Source: Circinella minor
Lineage: Eukaryota; Mucoromycota; Mucoromycetes; Mucorales; Lichtheimiaceae
Direction: 5' to 3'
NCBI GenBank assembly: GCA_016758965.1
Contig: JAEPRB010000050.1
Span: 1-64,000 of the forward strand
DNA length: 64,000 bases
The translations under genes were made by a program, and so were the position numbers. Numbering within the stretch: position 1 is the stretch's first letter; every line of letters begins with the position of its first letter. This document shows, one piece after another, positions 49,101-59,934 of this stretch. Below the pieces are notes generated by a model. That model saw nothing but the letters and a program-made list of their open reading frames with translations. It was not told where the DNA came from and did no database searches.

Positions 49101-50293
49101 TAAAAAGAGAAAGATGAGACGTTGCTTTTTTTTTTAAAAGGAAAATACCATATGCTATTGGGGTAAAAAAAAAAAAAATAGTATTTGGTGAATTAAAAAT
49201 CGAATGGTGCTTCTGTATGTAATAATATACCTGTATAAAATGGGATTATATAATTTTTAATTTTTAACACTGGTAAAATCTAATTGTACTACACCACACA
49301 CTCATTTTTGGTAAGCCGAAAAGTTTACTATTATGATATGGGGGCCTAAAAATCATATCATATTACATATCAATTTTATTTAAAAATATTGTGACGAAGA
49401 CATGCATGTTCTCTAATAAGATAAACAGTAACTCACTTGACTTGATTGCCGATCAGTGTGCATAAATACTCGCAATTCCGGCATCAAAATAAAGAGAGTA
49501 ATGTAAATATCTACATAATTACTTTCATCATCCCCCATCGTATCATATGGTATATATATTATCTCCTAAATGGGAGAAAGAACAAAGAATAAATAAAAAG
49601 ATGAAACAAGTCTAAAAAATTGTAATACAAATAATTTTTTTAAGTTGTGTGAGACCATGATATCTTCAGTGCCAAGAAAAAAAAAATACTCCTTAATTAT
49701 TATTATTATTATATAAACTAAGTATAATTGTATACCTATGCGAGTTAAAGTTTCATATTCCCGGCCACTTAAAATTTTTATTCTTATTAGACATTTTATT
49801 ATATTGTGTCTTCTCCCAAGTCCACATACATGCCGTCATGAGCATGAACCCTATCACAGTTAAAAATCACGTTTAATATGAAAAACTGATCTTCTGTATA
49901 TGCTAAAACATAATATATCTACAATATTTATTAATTCGAATTATTATACCATGGGAAAGGGAAAGAGAGAGAAAAAAAAATTGGCGGGAAGAATAGGGTA
50001 GTGGTAAATTATGTCATCATAATATATATATATATATATATATTAAAATTATCACTCTAAACAAATTAAAAGAAAGAGTAAAAAATAAAAATCTTTTTTT
50101 TTCTTCTTTTCCTTGAATAAAATAATTCTTTTTGAATAAGAAGAAAACAAACAAAATAAAATGAAAAAATGGGAATTTACTATTTATACAACAAAAGAAA
50201 GGAGACCCTTAGGTGGGTGGGGGAGATAATCGATGGGTTTCACAAAGAAGAACAATCTAATTAGACAGTAAATGTGTGTGTGTATATATTTTG
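46193..50293. other. Long gene-poor AT-rich region
   Basis: Over 4 kb with no ORF of note and no splice-joinable coding stretch seen. It holds an (AT)n run at 46527-46550, a cluster of GACC/GGTC inverted motifs at about 47798-47900 (listed separately), a TA run at about 50022-50044 and homopolymer tracts. Promoters of the secreted-protein gene lie at the left edge. A non-coding RNA cannot be excluded by eye. Confidence 0.5.
47798..47900. repeat. GACCA/TGGTC inverted-motif cluster
   Basis: Words of the type ggtct, ggtca, gagacc, agacc and gacca recur at least seven times in both orientations within 100 bases. A perfect hairpin has arms TTGGTCT (47851-47857) and AGACCAA (47866-47872). GC content is higher than in the flanks. 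It resembles the terminal or subterminal part of a MITE or other DNA transposon, but no partner end was located. Confidence 0.5.
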
Positions 50294-51660
50294 TTACGAG
50301 GATGTTGCCGGAACATTAAAAGCTTTACGCGTAAATAATTCTTCAACGAAATCAGTTGGAGATGGGTCATCAGGATTAGAAAAAGGTGCGTTTTGTTTAC
50401 AAAAATGAGGCTAATAAACCACGCGGAACATTAACAATAAAAAGTAACGCGGGCCAAAAAAAAAACATGAATAAGGTACGTTTGAGAATTATATATATTT
50501 TCTAGCCTCCAATATACAAATATTACATCAGAAAAAACAAAATGAAACAAAAACTTACAAGAGACATGGCGGAATGAGATTTTTTCAATTGCGGCATGGA
50601 AGTTTGTAATCGTCTTTTTTCGGATGTGGTTGCTATGGATTCTATTTTGATGTTGTCATAAAAGCCAAATTTGGAAGATAATAAACAAAATGAGAAGAAA
50701 AGGTCACATCACACGTTGTATGGCATTTTTTTTCCATTCCTTTGAATTTTCCTTAAACATTCATTCAATTCGCATCCCAACAATAAAAAGATGAAATTTA
50801 CCAATAGATCTATCATCCGGTAAGGGGGAACGATCTCGTTGTTGTGGTTGTTGTGGTTGATAAGGTTCTACAATCGTTGATTTTTGTGATTGGGGACTAA
50901 GACAATAAAAAAAAAAACAAATAAAAACATAAAATAAATACACGGTTAAATGACAATGCCGAACAAGAAGCTTCAAACGGTTAAACTATACCCACACGTG
51001 GAAATTTGTTCCGACATCGGACTTTGGTTTCATTCGAATGGATAACTGTCAAATGTTGCACGAATGTCGTCAGGACCAACATTAAATAATTTAAATAGGG
51101 AGATAATATAATATGTATGTTAATATATGGGGGGGGAACGAAGAGAGAGAGAGAATAATAAGAAAAAAATATAGTGTGAGAAAGAGAAAATAGAATAAAT
51201 AAAGAAATACTAGACGAACAAGATAACTCGGTAGAAAGAAGGGGTGGGGAGAATTGTACAATTAAAGAATTTTACTTATACACAACATACCTTGATAGTG
51301 GAATTGAATTTAGACTGATCAAGAAGATATCGTCGAGTAGATACGCCAGAATCCGCATATTCTGATAAATTAATAGTTAAACTACCAATTGAATGTGTTT
51401 CTTTTCCTCCACTAAGTTCTTGAAATATTTCAAGCTTCAATTCACATGCACCTAAAACATGTTGTTTATTGAGAACAAGTTGTGACATTGTGTTGATGGG
51501 ATGATTCCAAAATATACAATGGTCATTGATGGGTGCTCTAAATGAGCCAAAAAAAAAAAAAACTTTTGTCAATTGCCTCTTCTCTTTTCTGCGTTATTCT
51601 TAAATAGTAATAGTAAACACCATAAACACCCTCTCATTCAAAGTCAATAAATGTTTATGC

Positions 51661-51699
<39 letters not shown>

Positions 51700-51933
51700 G
51701 TGCTATAACTATTGCTATTACCAGAATCACCACTGGTACTATTATAATTGTTATTATCTCTTATTATTACTATACCTCTCAGTGATTCCACTAGCATGAG
51801 AAGCATTCTTTATCCGCCATTTAACGTAATATAATCCACTAACTAATGGTACATTGGCAAGGTCTCGTATTAATATACTAATTTCAAAGTCAAGTTTACG
51901 ATGTTTTGAAATAAAAAAATTTAATAGTGCCAT
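50294..51933 (-). CDS. NT-C2 domain (EEIG1/EHBP1-type) protein
   Basis: Six exons (51933-51776, 51537-51291, 51045-50996, 50896-50802, 50641-50559, 50410-50294) give 249 residues. Residues 1-150 match the N-terminal C2 domain family: MALLNFFISKHRKLDFEISI, VPLVSGLYYVKWRIKNASHA, then PINDHCIFWNHPINTMSQLV, and IGSLTINLSEYADSGVSTRR with YLLDQSKFNSTIK. NT-C2 domains occur in proteins linking membranes to actin or chloroplast movement in other kingdoms. The rest is a disordered Gln/Pro/Ser-rich tail. The third exon needs a GTGGGT donor to keep the frame of the SPQSQKSTIVEPYQPQQPQQ segment; the alternative GTATAG donor three bases downstream would break it. The tail exons are less certain than the domain. 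Confidence 0.7.
51661..51699. repeat. (CA)n(TA)n microsatellite in intron 1 of the NT-C2 gene
   Basis: Nine CA units (51661-51678) pass directly into a TA run ending at about 51699. It lies inside the first intron and is likely to vary in length between strains. Confidence 0.9.
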
Positions 51934-52372
51934 TATTATACAATATAGAAAAAAAAAAGAAGTGAGAAAAAAGAAAAAAAAAAAGTAAAAAGAACTGAGA
52001 AAGAAGCAAAAAGGTAAAATAATTATCTACATATGAAGATAGAGAAAAGCTCAGCTTCCCTTTTGGTTCAGCATAATCCCAGCCCCAACTTCAGAAAAAG
52101 AAGGGGGTTGCTGCATTTGATAGAAAAAAAAAAAAAACAACCCCCATTGCTCCGTTGAACTTACCCCCAATTTTTGAACGTTTTTTCTTTTTTTTTTTTT
52201 TTTCTTGGTCAGTTATTCAAGCAACATAAAGAAGGAAACGACAAAAAAAGGCTTTTTGTTGTTAGCCTTTTTTCTTATATATTTTTTTTTATTTTATTCA
52301 TAACAAATAATCTTATAATACAATACTCCCTTTCCTCCTATTCCTATTCCTATTCCTTTTTTTTTTTTTTGC
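51934..52372. other. Divergent spacer between the NT-C2 and NEM1-like genes
   Basis: Two divergent promoters share about 440 bases. Purine-rich tracts lead the minus-strand gene and a T-rich tract lies just before the start of NEM1-like at 52373. No other feature was seen. Confidence 0.55.
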
Positions 52373-53703
52373 ATGTTGTCCATTTTATCGTCTTCTACTA
52401 CTTCTCCTACTATACAACAACAACAACAACAACATAATAATAGTAATAATAACCAAACTTCAAAAAACATCGTCCATAATATTAATACATCATCAATGTC
52501 GTCCTCCATTGCCACTACTTCAGCAACACCAACAGTTTCTTCATTACGAAGACGAAGAAGTGGTCGATTATTCTTTTCACATTTATTTCAATACTTTGCT
52601 TTAGTATATGAATACATTTGTTCCATTTTTCACATGCGGCAAAAAAGGATTGAACCAGCAAGTACAAAACAACAACAACAACAACAACGTTCTTCGACTA
52701 CTACTCCTTCTTCTTCTTCTTCTTCTTCCACAACTTTTTCTAATATTACTGCTGCTACTGCTTCGCTTTCCTCTTCTACTACTACTGCTACTTCATGTTC
52801 AGTAGAAGATAAACCCCGTATTACCGCATCAACATCAACAGCAACCAAAAAATTAGCAGCATTACAATATTATAAAGGAAAAACACTTGTATTGGATTTA
52901 GACGAAACACTGGTTCATTCGGTTCGATTAGGCTCTTATGCTGCTCGACAACGAACAGTCAGTACATCTATCAAACGTAAAAAGATTGAAGTACAAGATG
53001 ATAAACAAAGTATGCTTTATGAAGTTTATAAAAGGCCTCACGTGGACTTTTTTTTGAAAACGGTACGTCTAAATTATATATGTGTATTATTTTAAAGGTC
53101 ATACGAGCATAGAAAACTCAAAAAATCTTCTTATGGTATTATTAGATAAGTCAATGGTACAAAGTGGTCATTTTCACTGCGTCAATGGCTGAATATGCCG
53201 ACCCCGTGATTGACTGGCTGGACCAGGATCATAATGTTATTTCACAACGATACTTTCGACAGGTAAATAAATAATAAATATAAATTGTTGTTATTTAGTT
53301 TTTGGTATATTTCAAGAGATCAGATAAACGTTAATAAACATATCATTTTTTAACTTGTGTAGTCATGTATTGTTCGTAATGGAAATTTTGTAAAGGATAT
53401 TTCACTTGCAGAACCTGATTTGGCTAAGGTGTGTCTTGTTGATAATAGTAATGCAGCATTTGGACTGTTTCAAGGTAAATAATATATATTTTAAAAGACT
53501 AAATCCAAACAACCAAAAAAGAAAAGCTTATGGTGGTACTTATATATGTTGTTGTTCTGATAGAAAATGGTATTCCTTTACCAGGATGGATTTCAAACCC
53601 AAACGATGAATGTCTTTTGGATCTATTACCATTATTGGATGCATTACGTTTTACAGCAGATGTTCGAAGCGTTTTACGGTTAAGGCTTATGGGCGTCTCG
53701 TAG
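52373..53703 (+). CDS. NEM1: NEM1/CTDNEP1-like HAD phosphatase (NIF domain)
   Basis: Four exons: 52373-53062, 53146-53262, 53363-53474 and 53564-53703, giving 352 residues. Nem1 with Spo7 dephosphorylates the lipin Pah1 at the nuclear/ER membrane and so steers phosphatidate to triacylglycerol. The catalytic motif [12 protein letters not shown] (DxDxT, about residues 173-179) is intact. Further conserved blocks are [60 protein letters not shown] and [20 protein letters not shown]. The C-terminal [15 protein letters not shown] is typical of Nem1/Dullard. Unlike the catalytic part, the first 150 residues are low-complexity Ser/Thr/Gln/Asn, around one hydrophobic stretch ([18 protein letters not shown]) that could anchor it in the membrane. 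SCP-type phosphatases are the alternative, but the insert and C-terminus favour Nem1. Confidence 0.85.
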
Positions 53704-53738
53704 TGATACTCGATATTACATAATAACAAAACCAAAAC

Positions 53739-53769
<31 letters not shown>

Positions 53770-54947
53770 AACAATATAATTAAGTTTTCATATACCACAT
53801 ACAACTTGCGAAAAACAAAAACTGACACTTTTTTTTTGCTCGTTCACAAAATACATTTACACCACTTTTTCTTATATTATTATTATTATTATATCGACAA
53901 CTACAACAGACAACAACCCCTCCCCTTATTGTCATTATTATTATTATTATTATCATTAATTGTAAACGTAATATTGTATGTTTTGTTGTTGTCATTGTTG
54001 CTTATATTTATAAAAGAAAAACAACAAATATGGGTTTCCCGCTCGTCTTTTGTTAAATACCTGAACGCCACAAACTCTTTTTTTTTTCATGTTGATGCTT
54101 TAAACTTATCTCCTACCCCCTTTATTTATTTTTTTAGCGGCGCACTTTTTTCCTTTCAAAGTTATTATTACCAATAAATGTAGCTTAGCATCTTAGTGTT
54201 GTCAGATTATTAGCTCATACTATCTACTTAACTTCTCCATCAAAACCAATTTGTGATGGTGTCATTTTTTAAAAATTTATCATTTCCCATTTAACCTTTT
54301 CCCAAAATACTTTAATTGAAAGAAAACAAAAACTTGAAACAAACCTGGTTTCATGCATAAATAATAATAAAAATATAATTAAACAACAACACAAAAAGTA
54401 TATATAAAGGACGAAAAAGGTTCCCTCAGATTGTGTAACATATACGTAACAAATAGTTACACAAAAAATTCCACACACACTTTTTTTTTCTTTACTCCTT
54501 TTGCCTCAGCCAATTATACATTACTAAAAAGAGAAAAAAATGTCGCTTTTCTCTCCGTCTTGGGAAGAAAAAAAAAATTGCATACAACAATAATTACCAG
54601 AATTATCAGAATTATTACCATCATCGTCATCACCAGCCCAAATAATAATAAAAAGCTGCTATATAAATAAATTATATATTTAGCGATTTAGAACAAAAAT
54701 GAAAATTATGTCATTTCTTTTTTTTTTTTTAAAAAAAAAAAACATGTGTGGCAACAAGTTTGGTTGTCATGGAGAGTTTTTTTTTGTTGTTGTTGTTGTC
54801 GTGGTTATGGTTATTGCTGTCATGGTGATAAAAAAGAAAAGGTTGATGTTCATGATAAAAAAAAATAAGGCAAGGTATTGGAGAGTGAGGTAGATAAAAA
54901 AAAAGAAGGAAGGGAGGTTGGAAAAATGAAAACAAATAATAAATAAA
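53704..54947. other. Convergent spacer between NEM1-like and NCS-1 genes
   Basis: 3' flanks of two convergent genes. Several ATT/AAT trinucleotide runs (for example 53738-53758 and 53877-53893) and poly-A/poly-T tracts occur. No gene is supported; short ORFs here are repeat-driven. Confidence 0.5.
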
Positions 54948-56021
54948 TCAAACAAGGCCATCATATAAATTTAATGCTTGAACAATCGTAGGGTCCTTTT
55001 TTGAACCTTCTCTAAATTCGTCCATCGTTAAACGACCATCTTTATCCTATTAATAAATAACAAATTCCCAGTTAAAAACCCGTTTTTCCAATAACACCGA
55101 ATCAGCTCACCAACTAACAAAAGATATTTTACCTGATCCATCATGTCGAAAATTTTATTGACTCTTTTTTCTGGTGTATCCTCATCAGCTGGTAATTTTA
55201 CCATACTACCCACCATTTTATATATGGCATCCACAATACGTAACATTTCTTCTTGTGATATAAATCCATCATTATCAATATCGTAAAGCTAAAAAGTATA
55301 TTTATAAAATTTTTTTTTTTTTCGCATTAATCATTCATGCAATATATCATGATGATATATAAGACTAGGTAGTTATCTCTTATTCCATCTTTTCTGAAAA
55401 CAAAAACTTACTTGAAATGCCCCTAAATAAATAATGATATATTCAACATTATTAACATTAAATAATAATTCGAATGCAAAGAGAACAAAGAAATACTTGG
55501 ATAAAAAGAGACTTACATATAAGTTTTTCGTCAACTCGACCTCGACTTGTTATAGACAACGCACAAATAAACTCTTTAAAATCAATCGTACCATTCTTGT
55601 CACCGTCAAACACATTGAATACATAGTCGGCAAACCGGGAAGGATCGCCGAAAGGGAAAAATTGTTTATAAATCTTTTGAAATTCGGTCTTGTCTAGTTG
55701 TCCTGACGGACAGTCCTTTAAAAACCCTTTGTACCTTTTTTGAATTATATATAATAATGTTAATCTTCCTTATGTCTAATTAGATATATAATTTTCTCTT
55801 TCTCTTTTTTTTTTTTCTTTTTCTTCTTAATCTAACCATTGTTGCAATTCTTTTTTGTCAACTAAAAAACAAAAACAAGTATGTTCGATTAATTCAATAA
55901 AGTTTGTACCAACAAAAAAGAAAAAAAAAAGAAAAAAAAAAGATAAATATTACTTACAATAAGTACATTTCTGAAGGTCGCTTAATTGTTCCGGACTCAA
56001 TTTACTTTGTGCTTTACCCAT
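54948..56021 (-). CDS. NCS1: NCS-1/frequenin neuronal calcium sensor homologue
   Basis: Six exons (56021-55958, 55861-55837, 55734-55517, 55422-55412, 55288-55133, 55046-54948) give 190 residues, exactly the usual length. NCS-1 binds Ca2+ and activates the phosphatidylinositol 4-kinase Pik1 at the Golgi. The N-terminus MGKAQSKLS is a myristoylation signal. The first EF-hand is degenerate ([12 protein letters not shown]) as in all frequenins. EF2 ([13 protein letters not shown]), EF3 ([13 protein letters not shown]) and EF4 ([13 protein letters not shown]) keep their acidic ligands. The conserved [11 protein letters not shown] segment is assembled across an 11-nt exon encoding part of Trp plus Ala-Phe-Gln. 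The second exon is only 25 nt. Identification is firm. Confidence 0.93.
55412..55422 (-). other. NCS1: 11-nt microexon of the NCS-1 gene
   Basis: Exon GGGCATTTCAA, flanked on the minus strand by TTTATTTAG and GTAAGTTT. It supplies the last two bases of the invariant Trp codon and the codons for Ala, Phe and Gln of the WAFQLYD motif, so its inclusion is demanded by family conservation. Confidence 0.85.
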
Positions 56022-57972
56022 GACGAAAAATTAATAATAAAATGGAATATAAAGTTTAAAAAAAAGAAAAGAAGAGAAAGAAAAAAGAAAAGGAAAAAAA
56101 AAAGAAAGACAAGCTAAAAACAGAAAGAAGTGGCCAGGTAAGTCTAGTCTTTAGTCGGGCTGAGCCCAAGTTTTTTTTTTGTAACGAACTCGACCAAATT
56201 GGGTCAAAAAAAAATCACTTTCTTTCACTGTGTATTTTGTTATTCTATTTTTTATGTCACTCTTTTTACAATTACAAATAATTTTACAAGTAGAAAAAAG
56301 GTAAAAATTAAGTTTTGTTTGTTACTACTTCTCGTGCGCATTACTCAATTATATATGTCATTATTTTTTTGATCGCTTTATAAAACTTTCCTGTAATAAA
56401 TTTGGCAAGAAATAACGAGGTTTACATTATTATTTGCATAATACTTTTGACATTCTTTTTAGCTATCATTCATATATAAATTGATCTGAAATCTAAAATA
56501 ATAAATAAAATTAAAACATGTTATTATCTGTTAATTGGTTCATCTTAAATGGGATTATTTTAGTAACAATAATATCTATCTTCCCTCATGGACTTAATTA
56601 TTCTAATTATATCATTATTTAGCTGTTTTTACAACATTACGTAGCAAATCAATAACAAAGAAAACCTCAGCAGGTTCTTTCATTGGATAATTACCTTTTT
56701 GTTTGTTTGACTTGTTTATCCACGTCATATTATCTATTTTATATCTAATAATTAAGTGACAGCATTATCACTCATCAACATAAATGAATATAAATTGCTA
56801 TATTCGTCTGTCGAGATTAGACGCGATAAAACGCGGGGTAAAATGTTCATTGTATAAAAGCTTGCGCGTCTTTTTTTTTTTTTTGTACTCATCCTTGATA
56901 ACTGCTCGAATAACCAAATCGTGTTTTATTATTGAATTTCATTATTCAATCGAACAATATATCTTGACATGTATAAATAAATAAAAAAAGATCATACCGA
57001 AAGAATAACAGTAAACGATTCTTTCATCTTTAAAAGAAAAAACTGGATATTTTATGTCGCAACCCCTTCTCCTCCTGAAGTTTATTTTAACTATTTAGTA
57101 TATATTAAATCCTCTCTTTTTTCAAAAAAAATAGGCATTAATCCCCGTGGCTCATGGAGATAAAGTTTTGTATATTACTGCTAATGACATGTTATATATA
57201 TGGAAAAAGCGGTGAGGTAAATTGCTTATTAACAGGATATAAAATGTAAAAGTAAGTTCCACAAAAAAATTACCCCATATTTATTGTTTTTTCTCTCTTT
57301 TGATATACGTACAAAAATAAATCAATTACTTTGAACAATAAAGCCCACTTTATATAATATAATAAAAGAAAGGGACATCAGTACAATTACTAACTATTTT
57401 TTCTATGCTTTGTGTTTTATTTTTTAGTTGTAATTACCACTATTGTATTAGGCTCAGACCTAAATTGATAAAAAAGTAACCACACCATGTGGTACTAGTT
57501 CAAACGTGTTCCAAACGGAGATGGATTGAAGCCATGTGGGTCGTAAATCTTTTTTATTCATCGTACCGTGTCCCTGATAAACTTTTTCTTTTTCCTTTTT
57601 TTTTTTTTTTGGTTCTCTTTCTTTATCTGCATCTTAAAAACACACACCCATTTCAGTCATTTAAATATATCCGGTACGTTTATATTCTTAATTTTTTTCT
57701 TGAAAAAAACCTCTCAATGACAATTAATTAAAACAAGTCATTCTAATCATTACTATTGTTATATTTAGTGGTTGTTTCTTTTGTTTTCTTCTAGAGTAAT
57801 CATTCATTTTATCGCTTCAACCTAACGATATTATTAACGTGATTACCCCCTCATAAACAATAAGCATATACACACACATACATTCATTTTTTATATACTC
57901 ATTCACTTCATTATAACCTCATATATTACTCATCTAATCTCGAACAAAAAATAATAATAATATAATTCAAAA
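56022..57972. other. Divergent intergenic region between NCS-1 and Ras genes
   Basis: About 1.95 kb with both promoters. Purine-rich DNA lies directly upstream of NCS-1 (56040-56130). A CA/TA-rich leader precedes the Ras start codon. No gene is recognised in between. Confidence 0.5.
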
Positions 57973-59107
57973 ATGATGCTCTATAAATTAGTCGTACTTG
58001 GTGATGGTGGTGTTGGTAACTATTATATTTCATTTTACACATAAATGTATTTATAGTAAAATCAATGCTTTTCAAAAACTAATCATGAAAAAAAAAATAC
58101 GATAGGTAAAACCGCTTTAACCATTCAGGTAAAACAATTTTCTTTTATTTACTGTTTAAATTCTATTATTAATTGTTACTAACAAAAAAAAATACCTTAA
58201 TCTACGCGACGTTTTTTCCCGTTACCATGGTGACTTTGAATTAATCCATCGTTTAGCTCTGTCTTAATCATTTCGTCGGTAAGTTTTTCTTTCCCTTTTT
58301 TTTTTTTTGTTATTATGATCATGATGATGATCGATATAGTTTATCTAAAATAATCAACAATAAAATCTAAACTATATTTTATTTTCGTTCTATAGAGGTG
58401 AGAATTTTTTTTTTTGTTTATTAAAAAAAAACAATAATGCATTTTGTTTTTTTTTTAATCGGAACAAGAATAAAATAATAGCAATAATAACAAATTTAAT
58501 TTATTTAATTTATTCAGACTTACGATCCGACAATTGAAGATTCATATCGTAAACAAGTTGTCATTGATGATCAACCTTGTATTTTGGAAGTATTGGATAC
58601 TGCTGGTCAGGAAGAATATACTGCTCTTAGAGATCAATGGATCAGGTAAATAAAAATATTGGTGTGAATGTAATATAAATTTGTATCTACTCCCTCAAAA
58701 AACAACAACAACTGCTAATAAGTATATATATATATATATATATTGATAGGGATGGTGAAGGTTTCTTATTAGTATACTCAATTACATCCCGTTCAACATT
58801 TGAACGTATTGAACGATTCCGAGATCAAATTTTCCGTGTAAAAGATGTAGAAGATGTACCTTTAATGTTAGTCGGTAACAAATGTGACAAGGTGACAGAA
58901 CGTGAAGTTACTCGTGAAGAAGGTTATGCTATGGCCAAGCGATTGGCTTGTGATTTTATCGAAACTTCAGCAAAGACATGTGTTAATGTAGAACGATCCT
59001 TTTATCAAGTTGTTAAAGTGATTCGTGCTCAACGGGAAGGTTTAAATACATCTCCAAAACACAAGAAGGCTAAAAAGGAAAAGAAAAACAAGTGTTCGAT
59101 CTTGTAA
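57973..59107 (+). CDS. Ras GTPase, RasB-like, with a two-nucleotide exon
   Basis: Exons 57973-58015, 58106-58128, 58257-58278, 58396-58397 (2 nt), 58518-58645 and 58750-59107 give 191 residues. The protein is a membrane-bound molecular switch. G-boxes: P-loop [13 protein letters not shown], switch [40 protein letters not shown] and ETSAKT. The combination [20 protein letters not shown] is the signature of the fungal RasB-type subfamily, which acts in polarity and hyphal growth. The tail is Lys-rich ([12 protein letters not shown]) and ends CSIL; a final Leu predicts geranylgeranylation by GGTase I. The Val-Glu-Thr junction needs the bases AG between exon 3 (ending G) and exon 5 (starting ACT). 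The only plausible source is AG at 58396-58397, between TATAG and GTGAGA. Confidence 0.88.
58396..58397 (+). other. Candidate two-nucleotide microexon in the Ras gene
   Basis: The sequence ttcgttctatag-AG-gtgaga has a pyrimidine tract and a CTAAAC branch-site candidate about 27 bases upstream, then an acceptor, two bases and a donor. Introns on either side would be 117 and 120 bases. Joining exons 3 and 5 directly shifts the frame; adding AG restores it and gives Glu at the position where RasB proteins have Glu. Confidence 0.7.
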
Positions 59108-59934
59108 AAAAAAACCCTCCCATTCTCTCTCTCTCTCTCTCCCTTTAATTTTCTCCTTTTAATATTGATACGTAACATTATAATATATGCAACAACAAAT
59201 CAAAAACAAAACAATGATATCATTATTTCTTTCACCTACTAGATTTTATTTTACTTATTCCATTTATATTAGTACTATTATTCCTTCTTTATTATAAACT
59301 ACTTATTTTCAACCAAAAAAAAAGAAAATTCTTCATTAGCGAGGAACCAAATAAGTAATTATTAATATTATTATTAAAAAAGAATGTTTTACTGTTAATT
59401 GTTGTTAGGGTTTCATTTTTTAATAAAAATTGTAAAAAAGAAAGAAAAAGAAAAGAATTGGAGAAATTAAGGGTACTTGTTGATTAGAGAACAAAACAAG
59501 AGTTAAGAAAAAAAAAAGAGATTTTAAGGTTTTTGTTTTAGGAAACACAACACAAAAAAATAAAAATAAAAGGAAAAAAAGGGGGGGGGGGTGTTTTGAA
59601 TTTTTTAAGGTTATGTGAGAAAAAAGACAGAATATATAGTGTAATTGTTGTGTGTGATAATGAAGTGTCGATAGTAATAGTAATAGAATAAGTGACTGAA
59701 TAAGAACTAAGAGAGTAAATAAGAAGGATAATAAAAGGTTGGGGGTAAAATAATGTAAAATGTGTATATAAAACACTTTTTTTTAGTGAAGGGAGGTTTT
59801 GAGGAAGTAATAAGAGTTGGTTATATAACGGTATATAATTATAAAAAGTAATAGTGATTAAGACGTCAGAAAGAGTTAGAAGGGAAAGGAGAAAGAGAAG
59901 GGAAAGATAATTTTTTTTGAGAGAGTAAAGGGGT
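59108..59934. other. Convergent spacer between Ras and CYRI genes
   Basis: 3' flanks with a CT microsatellite at 59126-59141, and purine-rich minus-strand 3' DNA containing a G-run at about 59581-59591. No gene is supported. Confidence 0.55.

Noticed and set aside
52294..52515. Cys-run ORF on the minus strand in the NEM1-like first exon
   Set aside because: It is the antisense of the CAA repeat that encodes poly-Gln.
54699..54893. Val-rich ORF in the NEM1/NCS-1 spacer
   Set aside because: Driven by a GTT repeat and homopolymers; no sign of a gene.
58390..58400. TATAGAG-GTGAGA as a zero-length recursive splice site
   Set aside because: Recursive splicing would remove the AG and leave exons 3 and 5 out of frame; the conserved Glu requires the two bases.
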